DNA of 64,000 bases from Dyadobacter fanqingshengii. Lineage in GTDB: Bacteria; Bacteroidota; Bacteroidia; Cytophagales; Spirosomataceae. Each line of letters opens with the position of its first letter. Within the stretch, counting starts at the first letter, position 1. Shown in pieces: positions 37,154 through 45,256 of this stretch. A program made the position numbers and the translations under genes. The notes under the pieces were generated by a model that did not search any database, was not told the origin of the DNA, and worked only from the letters and a program-made list of their open reading frames with translations. Location: positions 4,030,001-4,094,000 of the forward strand of contig NZ_CP098806.1 in assembly GCF_023822005.2 (NCBI RefSeq), in the 5' to 3' direction.

Positions 37154-37615
37154 ATGAACCAACCAAAATATCTCTGTCGATCAGGGAAGTCATTTTTTGT
37201 TTTTAAGTTTACAAGTAAAGGATCGAAAGGATTAGTAGAAAAAATTGTCGAATACACTGAAACTGATTTTGAGAATATTTACAATCTCGGTTTTGGTGAT
37301 TATGACCAAGTTACTGATTCCATGAATGATCTTTCCATAACCGATAATGGAGACAGCAGCAAAGTATTAGCCACGGTGGCATCAACCGTTTATACTTTTA
37401 CAGATGAATATCCGTCTGCCGCAATTTTGTTCACCGGAAGTACCCCCGCTAGAACAAGGCTATACAGGATGGCGATCACCATAAATTTGGCGGAGATTTC
37501 TCAGGATTTCGTTATATTTGGTTTTAATAGTGAACAAAACTGGGAGCACTTCATTGTTGATAAATCATATAGTGCTTTTTTAGTAACAAAGAGAGAAAAC
37601 ATCTACACATTATGA
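37154..37615 (+). CDS. DUF6934-like protein, module copy 1
   Basis: 153 residues, no signal peptide. It resembles the Bacteroidota family I know as DUF6934: YNLGFGDYD near residue 45, ITDNGDSSKVLATVASTVYTF near 60-80, TGSTPARTRLYRMAI near 95-110, and a final SAFLVTKREN. The second copy at 38378 shares these blocks (YNLAFGDYD, ITDNGDSFKVLATVASTV, GSTPSRTRLYRMGI). No activity is known. Its stop codon overlaps the ATG of a 53-residue gene (ATGA), the usual arrangement of translationally coupled partners. The AT-rich composition and duplication suggest an acquired element. Confidence 0.82.
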   Translation: MNQPKYLCRSGKSFFVFKFTSKGSKGLVEKIVEYTETDFENIYNLGFGDYDQVTDSMNDLSITDNGDSSKVLATVASTVYTFTDEYPSAAILFTGSTPARTRLYRMAITINLAEISQDFVIFGFNSEQNWEHFIVDKSYSAFLVTKRENIYTL

Positions 37616-37773
37616 AAACACATGAAGTAAACAAGTCGAAAAGACCGGCTATAATCATAGACGATTCGCTGGAAAAGTTTAAGGGAAGAAACCTCTTTCC
37701 TGAAAAACTCAAAAAAGCAAATGAAATTTTGGCACAGGCAGGAGTGCCTGATTTCAATAAATTAAAGAAATAA
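37612..37773 (+). CDS. Small coupled partner protein, 53 residues, module copy 1
   Basis: The ATG at 37612 overlaps the upstream stop as ATGA. The 53-residue product starts MKTHEVNKSKRP and is basic at both ends. It aligns over its whole length with the 52-residue product at 38836: both have D-x-SL, then G-x-N-x-FPE-K/R-LK and an AG-V/L-PD-x-x-KLK ending. Conservation between the two copies, together with repeated coupling to a DUF6934-like gene, argues that it is a real gene despite its size. I do not recognise the family. The small-basic-partner layout resembles toxin-antitoxin or effector-adaptor pairs, but nothing in the sequence proves this. A strong bidirectional terminator follows after 9 bases. 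Confidence 0.75.
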   Translation: MKTHEVNKSKRPAIIIDDSLEKFKGRNLFPEKLKKANEILAQAGVPDFNKLKK

Positions 37774-37782
37774 TCAATACCA

Positions 37783-37820
37783 AAAAGAAAAGACGCATCC
37801 TCAAATGCGTCTTTTCTTTT
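37783..37820. terminator. Bidirectional rho-independent terminator
   Basis: Perfect 16-base arms at 37783-37798 and 37805-37820 pair around the 6-base loop CCTCAA; the GC part is GACGCAT / ATGCGTC, and each strand ends in a T-rich tract. It lies 9 bases after the small gene at 37612-37773 and 4 bases beyond the stop of the opposing reading frame at 37825, which supports both as genes. Confidence 0.88.
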
Positions 37821-37824
37821 GAGC

Positions 37825-38247
37825 CTAGCCCAAGCGTTTGAAGTCTTTCCCATAATCCCCAATCTCTTTCAACAATCGGGTAATCACTTCACTCGTATCC
37901 AGCGCAAGCAACGCGTACTTGCGACTAAGATTCCATTCATCAGTTGGGCGGAGATAATGTCGGAGCATTTCATTATGCATCCGTTCGATTTCAATTAGGT
38001 CTACATCCTGATTCAGATAGTTACCGAGCAGCTCCTCGGCTGCGTTTTGGCGGCTTTCTTGACATTGTTTTGTGTGCATCTTACTCGTTATTGGACGTTT
38101 TGTGCAGCAAAAAACGGTGCCGCACTTGCCGTTGTCCAACCCGAGTAAGGCAATGGTGTTCAAACCATTACGGTAGTTACGACACCGTTCATTGGTGTAC
38201 GCAGCATTATATAGCATCGTAAGTGCCGACGAATGTTGACGACGCAT
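37825..38247 (-). CDS. Hypothetical Cys-rich protein between the two modules
   Basis: 140 residues if started at the ATG at 38247 (frame open to 38397). The middle, CGTVFCCTKRPITSKMHTKQCQESRQ, looks like a degenerate zinc-ribbon/FCS-like finger (C-G-x-x-F...K-x-H/C...C-Q), and the C-terminal part (LIEIERMHNEMLRHYLRP, SEVITRLLKEIGDYGKDF) is helical and charged. It has no close relative that I recognise. Support for a real gene is its position: its stop lies 4 bases from a bidirectional terminator and it is divergent from module copy 2. The odd Cys pattern leaves open a decayed gene. Confidence 0.45.
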   Translation of the reverse strand: MRRQHSSALTMLYNAAYTNERCRNYRNGLNTIALLGLDNGKCGTVFCCTKRPITSKMHTKQCQESRQNAAEELLGNYLNQDVDLIEIERMHNEMLRHYLRPTDEWNLSRKYALLALDTSEVITRLLKEIGDYGKDFKRLG

Positions 38248-38345
38248 ATTACAGCTTACTCGGGAAATTGGACGCTGTAAACTTAGTGGGTTTGTTGGAA
38301 AAAGCAAAAGTGAATACAACTTCAAGGAATATTCATTGTAATTCT

Positions 38346-38375
38346 TAGCTTTGCTAAAATTCAAGAACACACTAT
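38346..38375 (+). promoter_or_regulatory. Candidate promoter and leader motif of DUF6934-like module 2
   Basis: TAGCTTTG (38346-38353) and AACACACTAT (38366-38375) are 12 bases apart, the same pair of elements seen before module 1. The start codon follows the second motif after 2 bases, so if TAGCTTTG is the -7 element the leader is short. Confidence 0.5.
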
Positions 38376-38377
38376 AA

Positions 38378-38839
38378 ATGAAGCATAACAAATACATTAG
38401 TCGCGCAAACGACTCATTTTTACTCTATCAATTTACCAGCGAAGGCACAAAGGGTTCGGTTAGAAAACAAGTGATTTACTCTGCTACTAGTGCTGAGAAT
38501 ATTTACAATCTTGCATTTGGTGATTATGATCCACTAACCAAGACGATTGATGATTTTTCCATTACTGATAATGGAGACAGCTTTAAAGTGCTGGCTACTG
38601 TTGCTTCGACCGTAATAACTTTTACGGAGCGTTACCCCAAAGCGTGGATTTTAGTAATGGGAAGCACGCCATCCAGAACTCGATTATATAGAATGGGGAT
38701 CACCAATAACTTAGCCGAGATTTCTGAGGATTTTGCTATATTTGGATATAATTGCGAACGACAATGGGTGCGATTTGCAATTGGTGAAGGATATGACGCA
38801 TTTTTAATAACAAAAAAAGAAAACGGACACACATCATGA
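38378..38839 (+). CDS. DUF6934-like protein, module copy 2
   Basis: 153 residues, exactly the length of copy 1 at 37154, and alignable along its whole length without gaps: FTSEGTKGSVRKQV, SAENIYNLAFGDYDPLTKTIDDFSITDNGDS, VLATVASTV, GSTPSRTRLYRMGI, NNLAEISEDFAIFGYN, YDAFLITKKEN. Differences are spread out, so the duplication is not recent. Function unknown. It again overlaps a small downstream gene as ATGA. Confidence 0.82.
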   Translation: MKHNKYISRANDSFLLYQFTSEGTKGSVRKQVIYSATSAENIYNLAFGDYDPLTKTIDDFSITDNGDSFKVLATVASTVITFTERYPKAWILVMGSTPSRTRLYRMGITNNLAEISEDFAIFGYNCERQWVRFAIGEGYDAFLITKKENGHTS

Positions 38840-38994
38840 AAACAAACGAATCGACAAAGTCAAAGACTCCAACAATTGTTGTAGACAAGAGCCTAAATGA
38901 TCTTCAAGGGATAAATTTTTTTCCAGAAAGATTGAAGCAGGCGAATGAGTTTTTAAAAAAAGCCGGCTTGCCTGATCTTAGTAAGCTGAAATAA
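38836..38994 (+). CDS. Small coupled partner protein, 52 residues, module copy 2
   Basis: The ATG at 38836 overlaps the preceding stop as ATGA. The product begins MKTNESTKSKTP and ends AGLPDLSKLK, with central FFPERLKQANEFL. It corresponds residue by residue to the 53-residue protein at 37612. Its conservation relative to that copy, with changes mostly to similar residues (K/R, V/L, I/V, F/L), indicates selection on the protein. Family not recognised. It is followed by a 63-base gap and the convergent end of the M28 peptidase gene. Confidence 0.75.
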   Translation: MKTNESTKSKTPTIVVDKSLNDLQGINFFPERLKQANEFLKKAGLPDLSKLK

Positions 38995-39057
38995 CATAAT
39001 GCGGCTGACTATCAAGAAATAGCAATCAATAATTTCCTCAGCAAAAATCTTGAAGGA

Positions 39058-40608
39058 TTATCGTCCCACGCCTGCCGCTGCCTTGGCTTTAGGCAGTTCT
39101 TTTCTTGGAATCTTCTGGTTAAGCTGCGCCGTGTTGTAAACGAAGGTTGCAACCACCACGGCCATTTGCTTCAAATCATCCATAACCAATCGCTCGTAAG
39201 TGTCCACGTTCGTATGGTGCGTGCGGGAGCCGTATTCGATTCCATCTTGAATGAACTGAAAACCAGGCAATCCCAATACATCAAATGCAAGGTGATCGGT
39301 GCCTCCGGTGTTTCGGGATGTGATCGTGGGATGATCTATGATGTCGTTGAATGGAGCAAACCATTTTTCGAAAAGCGCGCGCGGGCCTTCGTTTCCTTGC
39401 AGGTAAATGCCGCGGATGCGGCCTGTGCCATTATCAATGTTATAATATGCGGAAAGCTTTTCATGCGCCGGCAACAGTTTCATGGTTTCGTAGTCACCAA
39501 AAGTGTTTTTGGTATAATTCCGCGAGCCATGCAAGCCCTGTTCCTCGCCCGACCAAAGTGCAATGCGAATGGTTCTTCTTGGTTTCAAGCCGGATGCTTG
39601 CAAAATTCTCACCGCTTCCAACATCACCGTGCAACCGGCTGCATTATCCGTTGCGCCCGTGGCGCTGTGCCAGGAATCGAGGTGGCCGCCTAGCATTACG
39701 ATCTCGTCTTTTAGCTTGGGATCGGTACCAGGGATTTCGGCGATTACGTTGCCTGTGGTGAGTTTTTTGTTGAAGAATGAAGTTTGTGATTCGGCTTCCA
39801 ACGTTACCGGGATGCCGCTTTCGATGAGTCGGGCTACGAGTCCGGCGTGCTCCGGAGCCATTTCGAATGCGGGACCGGCTATGGGTGCGTCACCTTTGTA
39901 GGATGCGCCGTTGCTGGTGAAGAATGTGCCATGCTTGCCTGCTCTGCCTGCCAATTCCAGACTGATTTTCTGTGCCTTCATTGTGCTGTCGACGCGGCTG
40001 CGGAAACTGCGCATGGTGCGCATCCGTTCGGCTTGTTCGGGTGTAAAATTGCTTTGGCCAAATGGCTGCGAATTCGTCATTTTGTCCAAATCCTCCGTTG
40101 TGTAACGCACAGCATCAGGCTTGAATGTCGGGTCAGTGTCGGCGGGGCCTTTCACCAAAACGATTTTTCCTGTCAGCTTTCCGTCTGCATATTTTTTGAG
40201 GTCTTCTTCATTTTGAATGTTCACAACCACCACTTCGCCTTTGATCGGCCCTGCCGTTCCGGAAGTCCAGGCTTTTGGAATGGCGATAAAGGGCATGTAA
40301 TAAGGCTTGGTCATGGCCAAATAGCTTTTTTCAACCTGCCAGCCTTTTCCAAATTCACCCCAATCTTCAATGCGCGAATTTTGCAAACCCCACTTTTTCA
40401 GCTCACTTACCGACCATTCTGCGGCTCTTTGGAAGCCGGGTGAGTTGGTTAGGCGTGGGCCGGAAACGTCTGTTAGCTGATGGGCGATTTCTTTCACCTT
40501 GGAATTCTCCATTCCTTCCTTACGGATTTTGGCGAGGGCGGCTTGTTCGATCTCCTGCGCCAGCAGAAGCCCTGGACAAAACAGGAGTGAGTAAAAGATC
40601 TTTTTCAT
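39058..40608 (-). CDS. M28-family zinc peptidase, secreted
   Basis: 516 residues from the ATG at 40608, chosen because it gives a compact signal peptide (MKKIFYSLLFCPGLLLAQ); an in-frame ATG at 40632 is possible. A PA-like insert lies in the middle of the protein. The catalytic M28 domain shows all zinc-site motifs: GGHLDSWH, TGATDNAAG, WSGEEQGLHGS, YYNIDNGTG, NTGGTDHLAFD and RTHHTNVDTYE. Family members are aminopeptidases or carboxypeptidases of the periplasm. It is the last gene of the DUF885-permease-M28 run (gap to the permease 44 bases) and fits peptide breakdown. Confidence 0.93.
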   Translation of the reverse strand: MKKIFYSLLFCPGLLLAQEIEQAALAKIRKEGMENSKVKEIAHQLTDVSGPRLTNSPGFQRAAEWSVSELKKWGLQNSRIEDWGEFGKGWQVEKSYLAMTKPYYMPFIAIPKAWTSGTAGPIKGEVVVVNIQNEEDLKKYADGKLTGKIVLVKGPADTDPTFKPDAVRYTTEDLDKMTNSQPFGQSNFTPEQAERMRTMRSFRSRVDSTMKAQKISLELAGRAGKHGTFFTSNGASYKGDAPIAGPAFEMAPEHAGLVARLIESGIPVTLEAESQTSFFNKKLTTGNVIAEIPGTDPKLKDEIVMLGGHLDSWHSATGATDNAAGCTVMLEAVRILQASGLKPRRTIRIALWSGEEQGLHGSRNYTKNTFGDYETMKLLPAHEKLSAYYNIDNGTGRIRGIYLQGNEGPRALFEKWFAPFNDIIDHPTITSRNTGGTDHLAFDVLGLPGFQFIQDGIEYGSRTHHTNVDTYERLVMDDLKQMAVVVATFVYNTAQLNQKIPRKELPKAKAAAGVGR

Positions 40609-40652
40609 AGGAGAAGATATTTTTCTATTCAATTTCTATCAAAGAAGATTCT

Positions 40653-42080
40653 TTATGCTTTGATCTCTTTTCTTGCAATCAGATAGTAAACTGGAATGCC
40701 CAGCAGCACAATGATCAGCCCAGGCCATGTGTATTCTGGTTTGTAAATGATCAGCAAAACACAGAAGGCAACGCCCATGATGATATAAATGATCGGCAAA
40801 AATGGATAGCCAAATGCTTTATAAGGCCTTTCCGCATCCGGTCTTTTTTTCCTTAGAATAAAAATCCCAACAATGGTCAGCATATAAAACACAACTACCA
40901 CAAATGAGATCATATCCAGGAGATTACCATACTTTCCGCTCAATGCCCAGAGTGACGCAATGACACATTGAATCCAAAGCCCAAATTCGGGAACAGAATT
41001 CTTGTTAAGCTGCCCTACTTTGCTAAAAAACAGACCGTCTTTGGCCATAGAATAATAAACCCGCGCGCCTGACATGATCAATCCGTTGTTACAGCCAAAT
41101 GTTGAAATCATGATCATCACCGCGATAATGATCGTTCCAGAATTGCCAAAAATTACTTGTGAAGCGCTTACCGCAACGCGATCTTTATCAGCAGCCGCAA
41201 TTTCCTGCAAAGACAACACGCCGGTGTACATAACATTGGTTAGCAAATAAATCACCGTCACAATGATGGTTCCTAATGCAAGGCTGAGTCCAATGTTACG
41301 CTGTGGATTTTTGATTTCTCCTGCGATGAAAGTTACATTATTCCAGGAATCGCTACTGAAAATAGAGCCGACCATGGATGCAGCGATGGCGCCGAAAGCG
41401 GCGATTGTGGTGTAAGAGGCAATACTCCCGTCGACATTCAGTTTATGCATATCCCACATGGTCGCTGAGTCCCAGTTGGCAGCCCAGATCTCCGGTTTCA
41501 TGAAAATTAAACCAAAAACGATCAAGCCTAGCAAGCTTAATAACTTGGTGAGCGTGAATGTGGTCTGGATAATTTTGCCGCTGTTGACGCCGCGTGTATT
41601 GATGAACGTTAACAGCACAATGACGACAATGGACAATAACTGGGCGGGGGTTATTTGTAAAAAACCGAGATCTAGTGCGACAATGTCTTCGCTGAATTGC
41701 GGCAATAAATAGGCTGTGAATTTAGCAAAAGCCACGGCCACGGCGGCAATGGTAGCGGTTTGAATTACGGTGAAAAAACTCCAACCATATAGAAAGCTGA
41801 TCAGTGGATTATAGGCTTCTTTGAGATAAATATACTGGCCGCCGGCTTTGGGAAACATGGCGCTCAGCTCGCCGTAACTCAATGCGGCCGTGAGCGTCAT
41901 AAAACCGGTGATGAGCCAAACGAACATGAGCCAGCCGACGCTTCCGGTGTTTCGTGTAATGTCCGCGCTTACAATGAAAATGCCCGATCCGATCATACTG
42001 CCGGCAACGAGCATGGTTGCGTCTACGAGACCTAATGTGGGTTTAAATGCGGTTTTTTCCGGGACAGGTTCTACAGACAT
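40653..42080 (-). CDS. APC-superfamily amino-acid permease
   Basis: 475 residues, about 12 membrane helices. The first helix motif LVDATMLVAGSMIGSGIFIVSADI is the G-S/A-G-I-F unwound region of amino-acid/polyamine/organocation carriers; helix 2 has LSYGELSAMFPKAGGQYIYLKEAYNP. Substrate cannot be read from sequence. The gene lies between a DUF885 hydrolase and an M28 peptidase and next to the hydroxyproline operon, so uptake of (hydroxy)proline or other amino acids freed by these peptidases is the simplest guess. Confidence 0.93.
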   Translation of the reverse strand: MSVEPVPEKTAFKPTLGLVDATMLVAGSMIGSGIFIVSADITRNTGSVGWLMFVWLITGFMTLTAALSYGELSAMFPKAGGQYIYLKEAYNPLISFLYGWSFFTVIQTATIAAVAVAFAKFTAYLLPQFSEDIVALDLGFLQITPAQLLSIVVIVLLTFINTRGVNSGKIIQTTFTLTKLLSLLGLIVFGLIFMKPEIWAANWDSATMWDMHKLNVDGSIASYTTIAAFGAIAASMVGSIFSSDSWNNVTFIAGEIKNPQRNIGLSLALGTIIVTVIYLLTNVMYTGVLSLQEIAAADKDRVAVSASQVIFGNSGTIIIAVMIMISTFGCNNGLIMSGARVYYSMAKDGLFFSKVGQLNKNSVPEFGLWIQCVIASLWALSGKYGNLLDMISFVVVVFYMLTIVGIFILRKKRPDAERPYKAFGYPFLPIIYIIMGVAFCVLLIIYKPEYTWPGLIIVLLGIPVYYLIARKEIKA

Positions 42081-42132
42081 ACAAAGGTTTAGGTTTAAAC
42101 TTGGCAGAAGTTTCGACTCTTAAAGTACGCTT

Positions 42133-43920
42133 TTATTTGAAACTATAAAATTTCCACTTTGTTTTAAAGTCACGCATTACAGGCTGATTGATCAATGTGG
42201 CCCTTACCATTTCAATGGGCATATTATTTTCCTTCATGATGGCATCGTGGAAATCCTTGTATGTCATTTTTCCACTGTCGACCAGTTCATTTTTCAGGCT
42301 CAGGATCTGCAAGCCGCCGATGAGATAGGCCACCTGGTAAAGCGGACTGTAACTGCCTTCGAATGACCGGCGTACTTCGCCTTCCGCATTAGCGCGTTCG
42401 TGACCAACCCTATCCACCAGAAAATCAATGCATTGCTGCGGGCCCCACTTGCCTAAATGATAATTGAGCGAAAAAATAATCCGCGCACAACGGTGCATCC
42501 GCCAGAACAACATCCCGATCCGCTCCTCGGGTGTTTTGGCAAAACCTTTGTCATACAACAACAATTCCCAATAAAGCGACCAGCCCTCCGTCCAAAACGG
42601 CGTCCTGAATTCGCTGCGGTAAGCCTTGTAACGGCTGTTCATATAGTATTGCAAATGATGCCCCGGCACAAGCTCGTGATGCACAGTCGCCCTTGAAAAA
42701 TAAGGGTTGTTGCCACGCATGCTCATGAGCTTATCCTCATGCTGCATGGTGTTGGTGGGATAGGAAATGATAATGTCGCGGCCACCCAAGAAGAATGGGT
42801 TAATGAGCTGACGTTCAGGCGTCATCATCTGCATTCCCCAGGTTTCGTCGGCGATTTCGGGATAGTCGAGCAGGTTGTTGGCAGTGATGAAAGTTTTTGC
42901 GTCGTCGTAGAGTTTCAGGATCAATTCGGGCTGCGTTCCGGCTTTTACATAACTGTTTTTGACCTTTTCTTGTGCCTTTTTCCAATCATTTCCAAAGCCC
43001 ATTTCCTGTGAAGCTTTCAGCAATTCCTTGTCGCACCATGCAAATTCTTTGTTGGCCAAATCAATCAGTTCATCCGGCGTGTAACTGATCATTTCTGCGT
43101 CCAGCTGCCGGATTAGCTCATCACGGCCGATGGGAACGCCTTTGATTCCGCTGTTATCGTCTTTCTGGGTTGTGGTCAGCTTGCCTTTGCTTTTGATGGC
43201 TTTGGCATAAGCGGTTAATGCGCTGTCTAATGCGTGGTACGGTTCAGGAACCCACCATGAAAACATGGGGTCGTATCCTTTATAAAACTCATAAGTGCTT
43301 TTTAATCTGGATTTCAAGCCACTTACCGCCTCTTCGCCGCGTTCTGCGAGTGGCATTTCAATGCTTTCTATTTTCTTGAATGCGTCTGAGGCTGTTTTTA
43401 CTTCTTTCAAAATATCATTCAGTAGACCTGCAACTGCTTGTCCATCAACGGTTGCACCGCGGCGGCGGCCTTTTTCTAATGCATAAATTTTATCGGCAAA
43501 GGGGAAATGTGTCTTTACAGCATTGTATTCTTTTTCTTCTTTGATTAATGTTAATAAATCGTCCTCAATGCTCCGTTTGAGCAAAATATAATCCACTTTT
43601 CCATAAATGCTCATGGCATCAAAATCGAGCTTGGCTAATTTTTCAAGATAATTTTGATCCACTTCCCGGAGGCGCTTGCGCTGTTCAGGTGCATTCAAAA
43701 CACTGATAGGCGCTCCAAAACCGCCTCTTCCACGTTCCATAGGCGAGTAAAAGGAGCGGATTGCACGCGAGTCCTGTCCATATTGAATGATGAGTCCGGC
43801 TGTTTCGCTGGTTTGTTCGTAGAGGTTGAATTTGCTTTGGGCAAATGTTTTTGGAAGAAAAAAAGTGGCGCTTATCAAGAAAATAACGCACAAGAAAATG
43901 CGATGGTTGAAGTGGTTCAT
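42133..43920 (-). CDS. DUF885-family secreted metallohydrolase
   Basis: 595 residues with a signal peptide (FLICVIFL... region ending KTFAQ). The family signature HHELVPGHHLQYYMNSR, an HExxH-like zinc motif with PGHH, lies near residue 425, and FWTEGWSLYWELLLYDKGF follows, both diagnostic of DUF885. Some members are known or predicted peptidases or dipeptidases. It begins 58 bases after the terminator of the hydroxyproline operon and leads the DUF885-permease-M28 set, so it is probably a periplasmic peptidase in the same nutritional programme. Confidence 0.92.
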   Translation of the reverse strand: MNHFNHRIFLCVIFLISATFFLPKTFAQSKFNLYEQTSETAGLIIQYGQDSRAIRSFYSPMERGRGGFGAPISVLNAPEQRKRLREVDQNYLEKLAKLDFDAMSIYGKVDYILLKRSIEDDLLTLIKEEKEYNAVKTHFPFADKIYALEKGRRRGATVDGQAVAGLLNDILKEVKTASDAFKKIESIEMPLAERGEEAVSGLKSRLKSTYEFYKGYDPMFSWWVPEPYHALDSALTAYAKAIKSKGKLTTTQKDDNSGIKGVPIGRDELIRQLDAEMISYTPDELIDLANKEFAWCDKELLKASQEMGFGNDWKKAQEKVKNSYVKAGTQPELILKLYDDAKTFITANNLLDYPEIADETWGMQMMTPERQLINPFFLGGRDIIISYPTNTMQHEDKLMSMRGNNPYFSRATVHHELVPGHHLQYYMNSRYKAYRSEFRTPFWTEGWSLYWELLLYDKGFAKTPEERIGMLFWRMHRCARIIFSLNYHLGKWGPQQCIDFLVDRVGHERANAEGEVRRSFEGSYSPLYQVAYLIGGLQILSLKNELVDSGKMTYKDFHDAIMKENNMPIEMVRATLINQPVMRDFKTKWKFYSFK

Positions 43921-43954
43921 CCAGGTCTGATTAAGGTTTAGAAAAGCTATTCAA

Positions 43955-43980
43955 ACAAAAAACCCGGATCATTCCGGGTT
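43955..43980 (-). terminator. Rho-independent terminator overlapping a stop codon
   Basis: On the minus strand AACCCGG (43980-43974) pairs with CCGGGTT (43967-43961) around a 6-base loop, followed by a T run. The stem begins inside the stop codon of the D-amino-acid oxidase-type gene (43979-43981) and separates the hydroxyproline operon from the DUF885 operon. Confidence 0.85.
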
Positions 43981-45241
43981 AATTATATCGTTCAGGATTG
44001 TAAAGTTTGATATCCGCCGACAATGCAGACTCGTTGGCTAGCTCCGCCACCATCTTGCCCGTGGCAGGTCCGAGGCTGATGCCCATCATGCCATGACCGC
44101 CGGCGACGATCAGGTTTTTCAATTTTTTGCTATAACCCAGATAAGGCAGCCCATCCGGAGAACATGGACGGAAACCATACCAAATCCGCTCTTTGGCCGG
44201 AACACTCACATTCAGTTCAGGATAATAATTGGGAATGGAGTTCACAATGCCCTCCACGCGGTTCATATTAATGTTGTCATTCACGGCTGCGAGTTCCATT
44301 GTCCCGCCGAATCGAACTTTACCATTCATTGGCGTAACGGCGACGCGGGCTTCAATCAGCAATGCGGGATGTTCAATTTTATGCTCCGAATTAGGCTCCA
44401 TGAACGAATAACCTTTTCCAGGCATGACTGGAATGGATAATCCTGCCAACTTGGAAAGTTCAGGAAGCCAGGTTCCGCCGGTCATGATAACGAGGTCGCC
44501 TTCCACTGTTTTGGTTTCAGTTTGAACGCCTTTTATTTCTCCGTTTTTTATATCAAAACCTTTAACCTTTGCATTTAAGATTACTTCCGCGCCTTGTGAT
44601 TTGATGTATTTCAAAAGCTGCGAAAACAATGCAGTGGGATATAAATGTGCATCGCAATGATAATGCACTGCGCCTATTACATCCAATTGAATGTTCGGTT
44701 CAATGGCTTGAACTTGCTCCTTAGTCAGCATTTCAATGTCCAAACCCAGTTTCTGGCCGTCTCTAGCAACGTGGATTTCTTCTTCTCCGGCTTTCTCCGT
44801 TTTGTAAAGCATGAGAATGCCTTTTTCTTCCAGACCAAAATCAAAACCATCTTCTTTGTCCAGATCTTCGTAAAGCTGCTTGCTAAGCAAATGATAGTCT
44901 CGCAAATAAGGCGCGGCACGTTCTACATTCGCAGGCGTGGCGCTTTTCATGAATTTCAAACCCCAGGAAATCAGTGACCAGTCGAGCGAAGGTTTTACAT
45001 AAAAAGGGCTTCGGCTGTCGAACATCCATTTGATGCCTTTGGAAATCATGCCGGGAGCCGCCAGCGGAATAAAATGACTTGGAACGATCATTCCAGCATT
45101 ACCTTGTGAACAATTGTCCGCCAGATCGCCCTTATCAATCAACGTCACTTTCCATCCGCTTTTAAGCAAATAATAAGCCGAAGTCAACCCCATAATCCCG
45201 CCGCCAATGATGGTGGCTTTTCCCTTGTTCGTCACGTTCAT
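43979..45241 (-). CDS. FAD-dependent D-amino-acid oxidase/dehydrogenase, probable cis-4-hydroxy-D-proline dehydrogenase
   Basis: 420 residues, DAO/DadA type. The FAD-binding motif IIGGGIMGLTSAYYL is at 11-25 and is followed by the DadA-like NCSQGNAGMIVPSH; a C-terminal GYSKKLKNLIVAGGHGMMGISLGPATG closes the FAD site. The family oxidises D-amino acids to imino acids. It is placed 15 bases after the 4-hydroxyproline epimerase, and with the deaminase and aldehyde dehydrogenase upstream it should oxidise cis-4-hydroxy-D-proline to pyrroline-4-hydroxy-2-carboxylate. Substrate is inferred from the operon; general D-amino-acid dehydrogenase is the alternative. Confidence 0.88.
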   Translation of the reverse strand: MNVTNKGKATIIGGGIMGLTSAYYLLKSGWKVTLIDKGDLADNCSQGNAGMIVPSHFIPLAAPGMISKGIKWMFDSRSPFYVKPSLDWSLISWGLKFMKSATPANVERAAPYLRDYHLLSKQLYEDLDKEDGFDFGLEEKGILMLYKTEKAGEEEIHVARDGQKLGLDIEMLTKEQVQAIEPNIQLDVIGAVHYHCDAHLYPTALFSQLLKYIKSQGAEVILNAKVKGFDIKNGEIKGVQTETKTVEGDLVIMTGGTWLPELSKLAGLSIPVMPGKGYSFMEPNSEHKIEHPALLIEARVAVTPMNGKVRFGGTMELAAVNDNINMNRVEGIVNSIPNYYPELNVSVPAKERIWYGFRPCSPDGLPYLGYSKKLKNLIVAGGHGMMGISLGPATGKMVAELANESALSADIKLYNPERYN

Positions 45242-45256
45242 ATTTTGTAAAGCTCC

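Noticed and set aside
34736..38994. Mobile element (insertion sequence, integrase, prophage) carrying the accessory genes
   Set aside because: Composition suggests acquisition, but I see no transposase, integrase, terminal repeats or tRNA attachment site.
39847..40443. A 198-residue plus-strand frame
   Set aside because: Antisense to the M28 peptidase gene; composition rich in Cys, Phe and His, typical of shadow frames.
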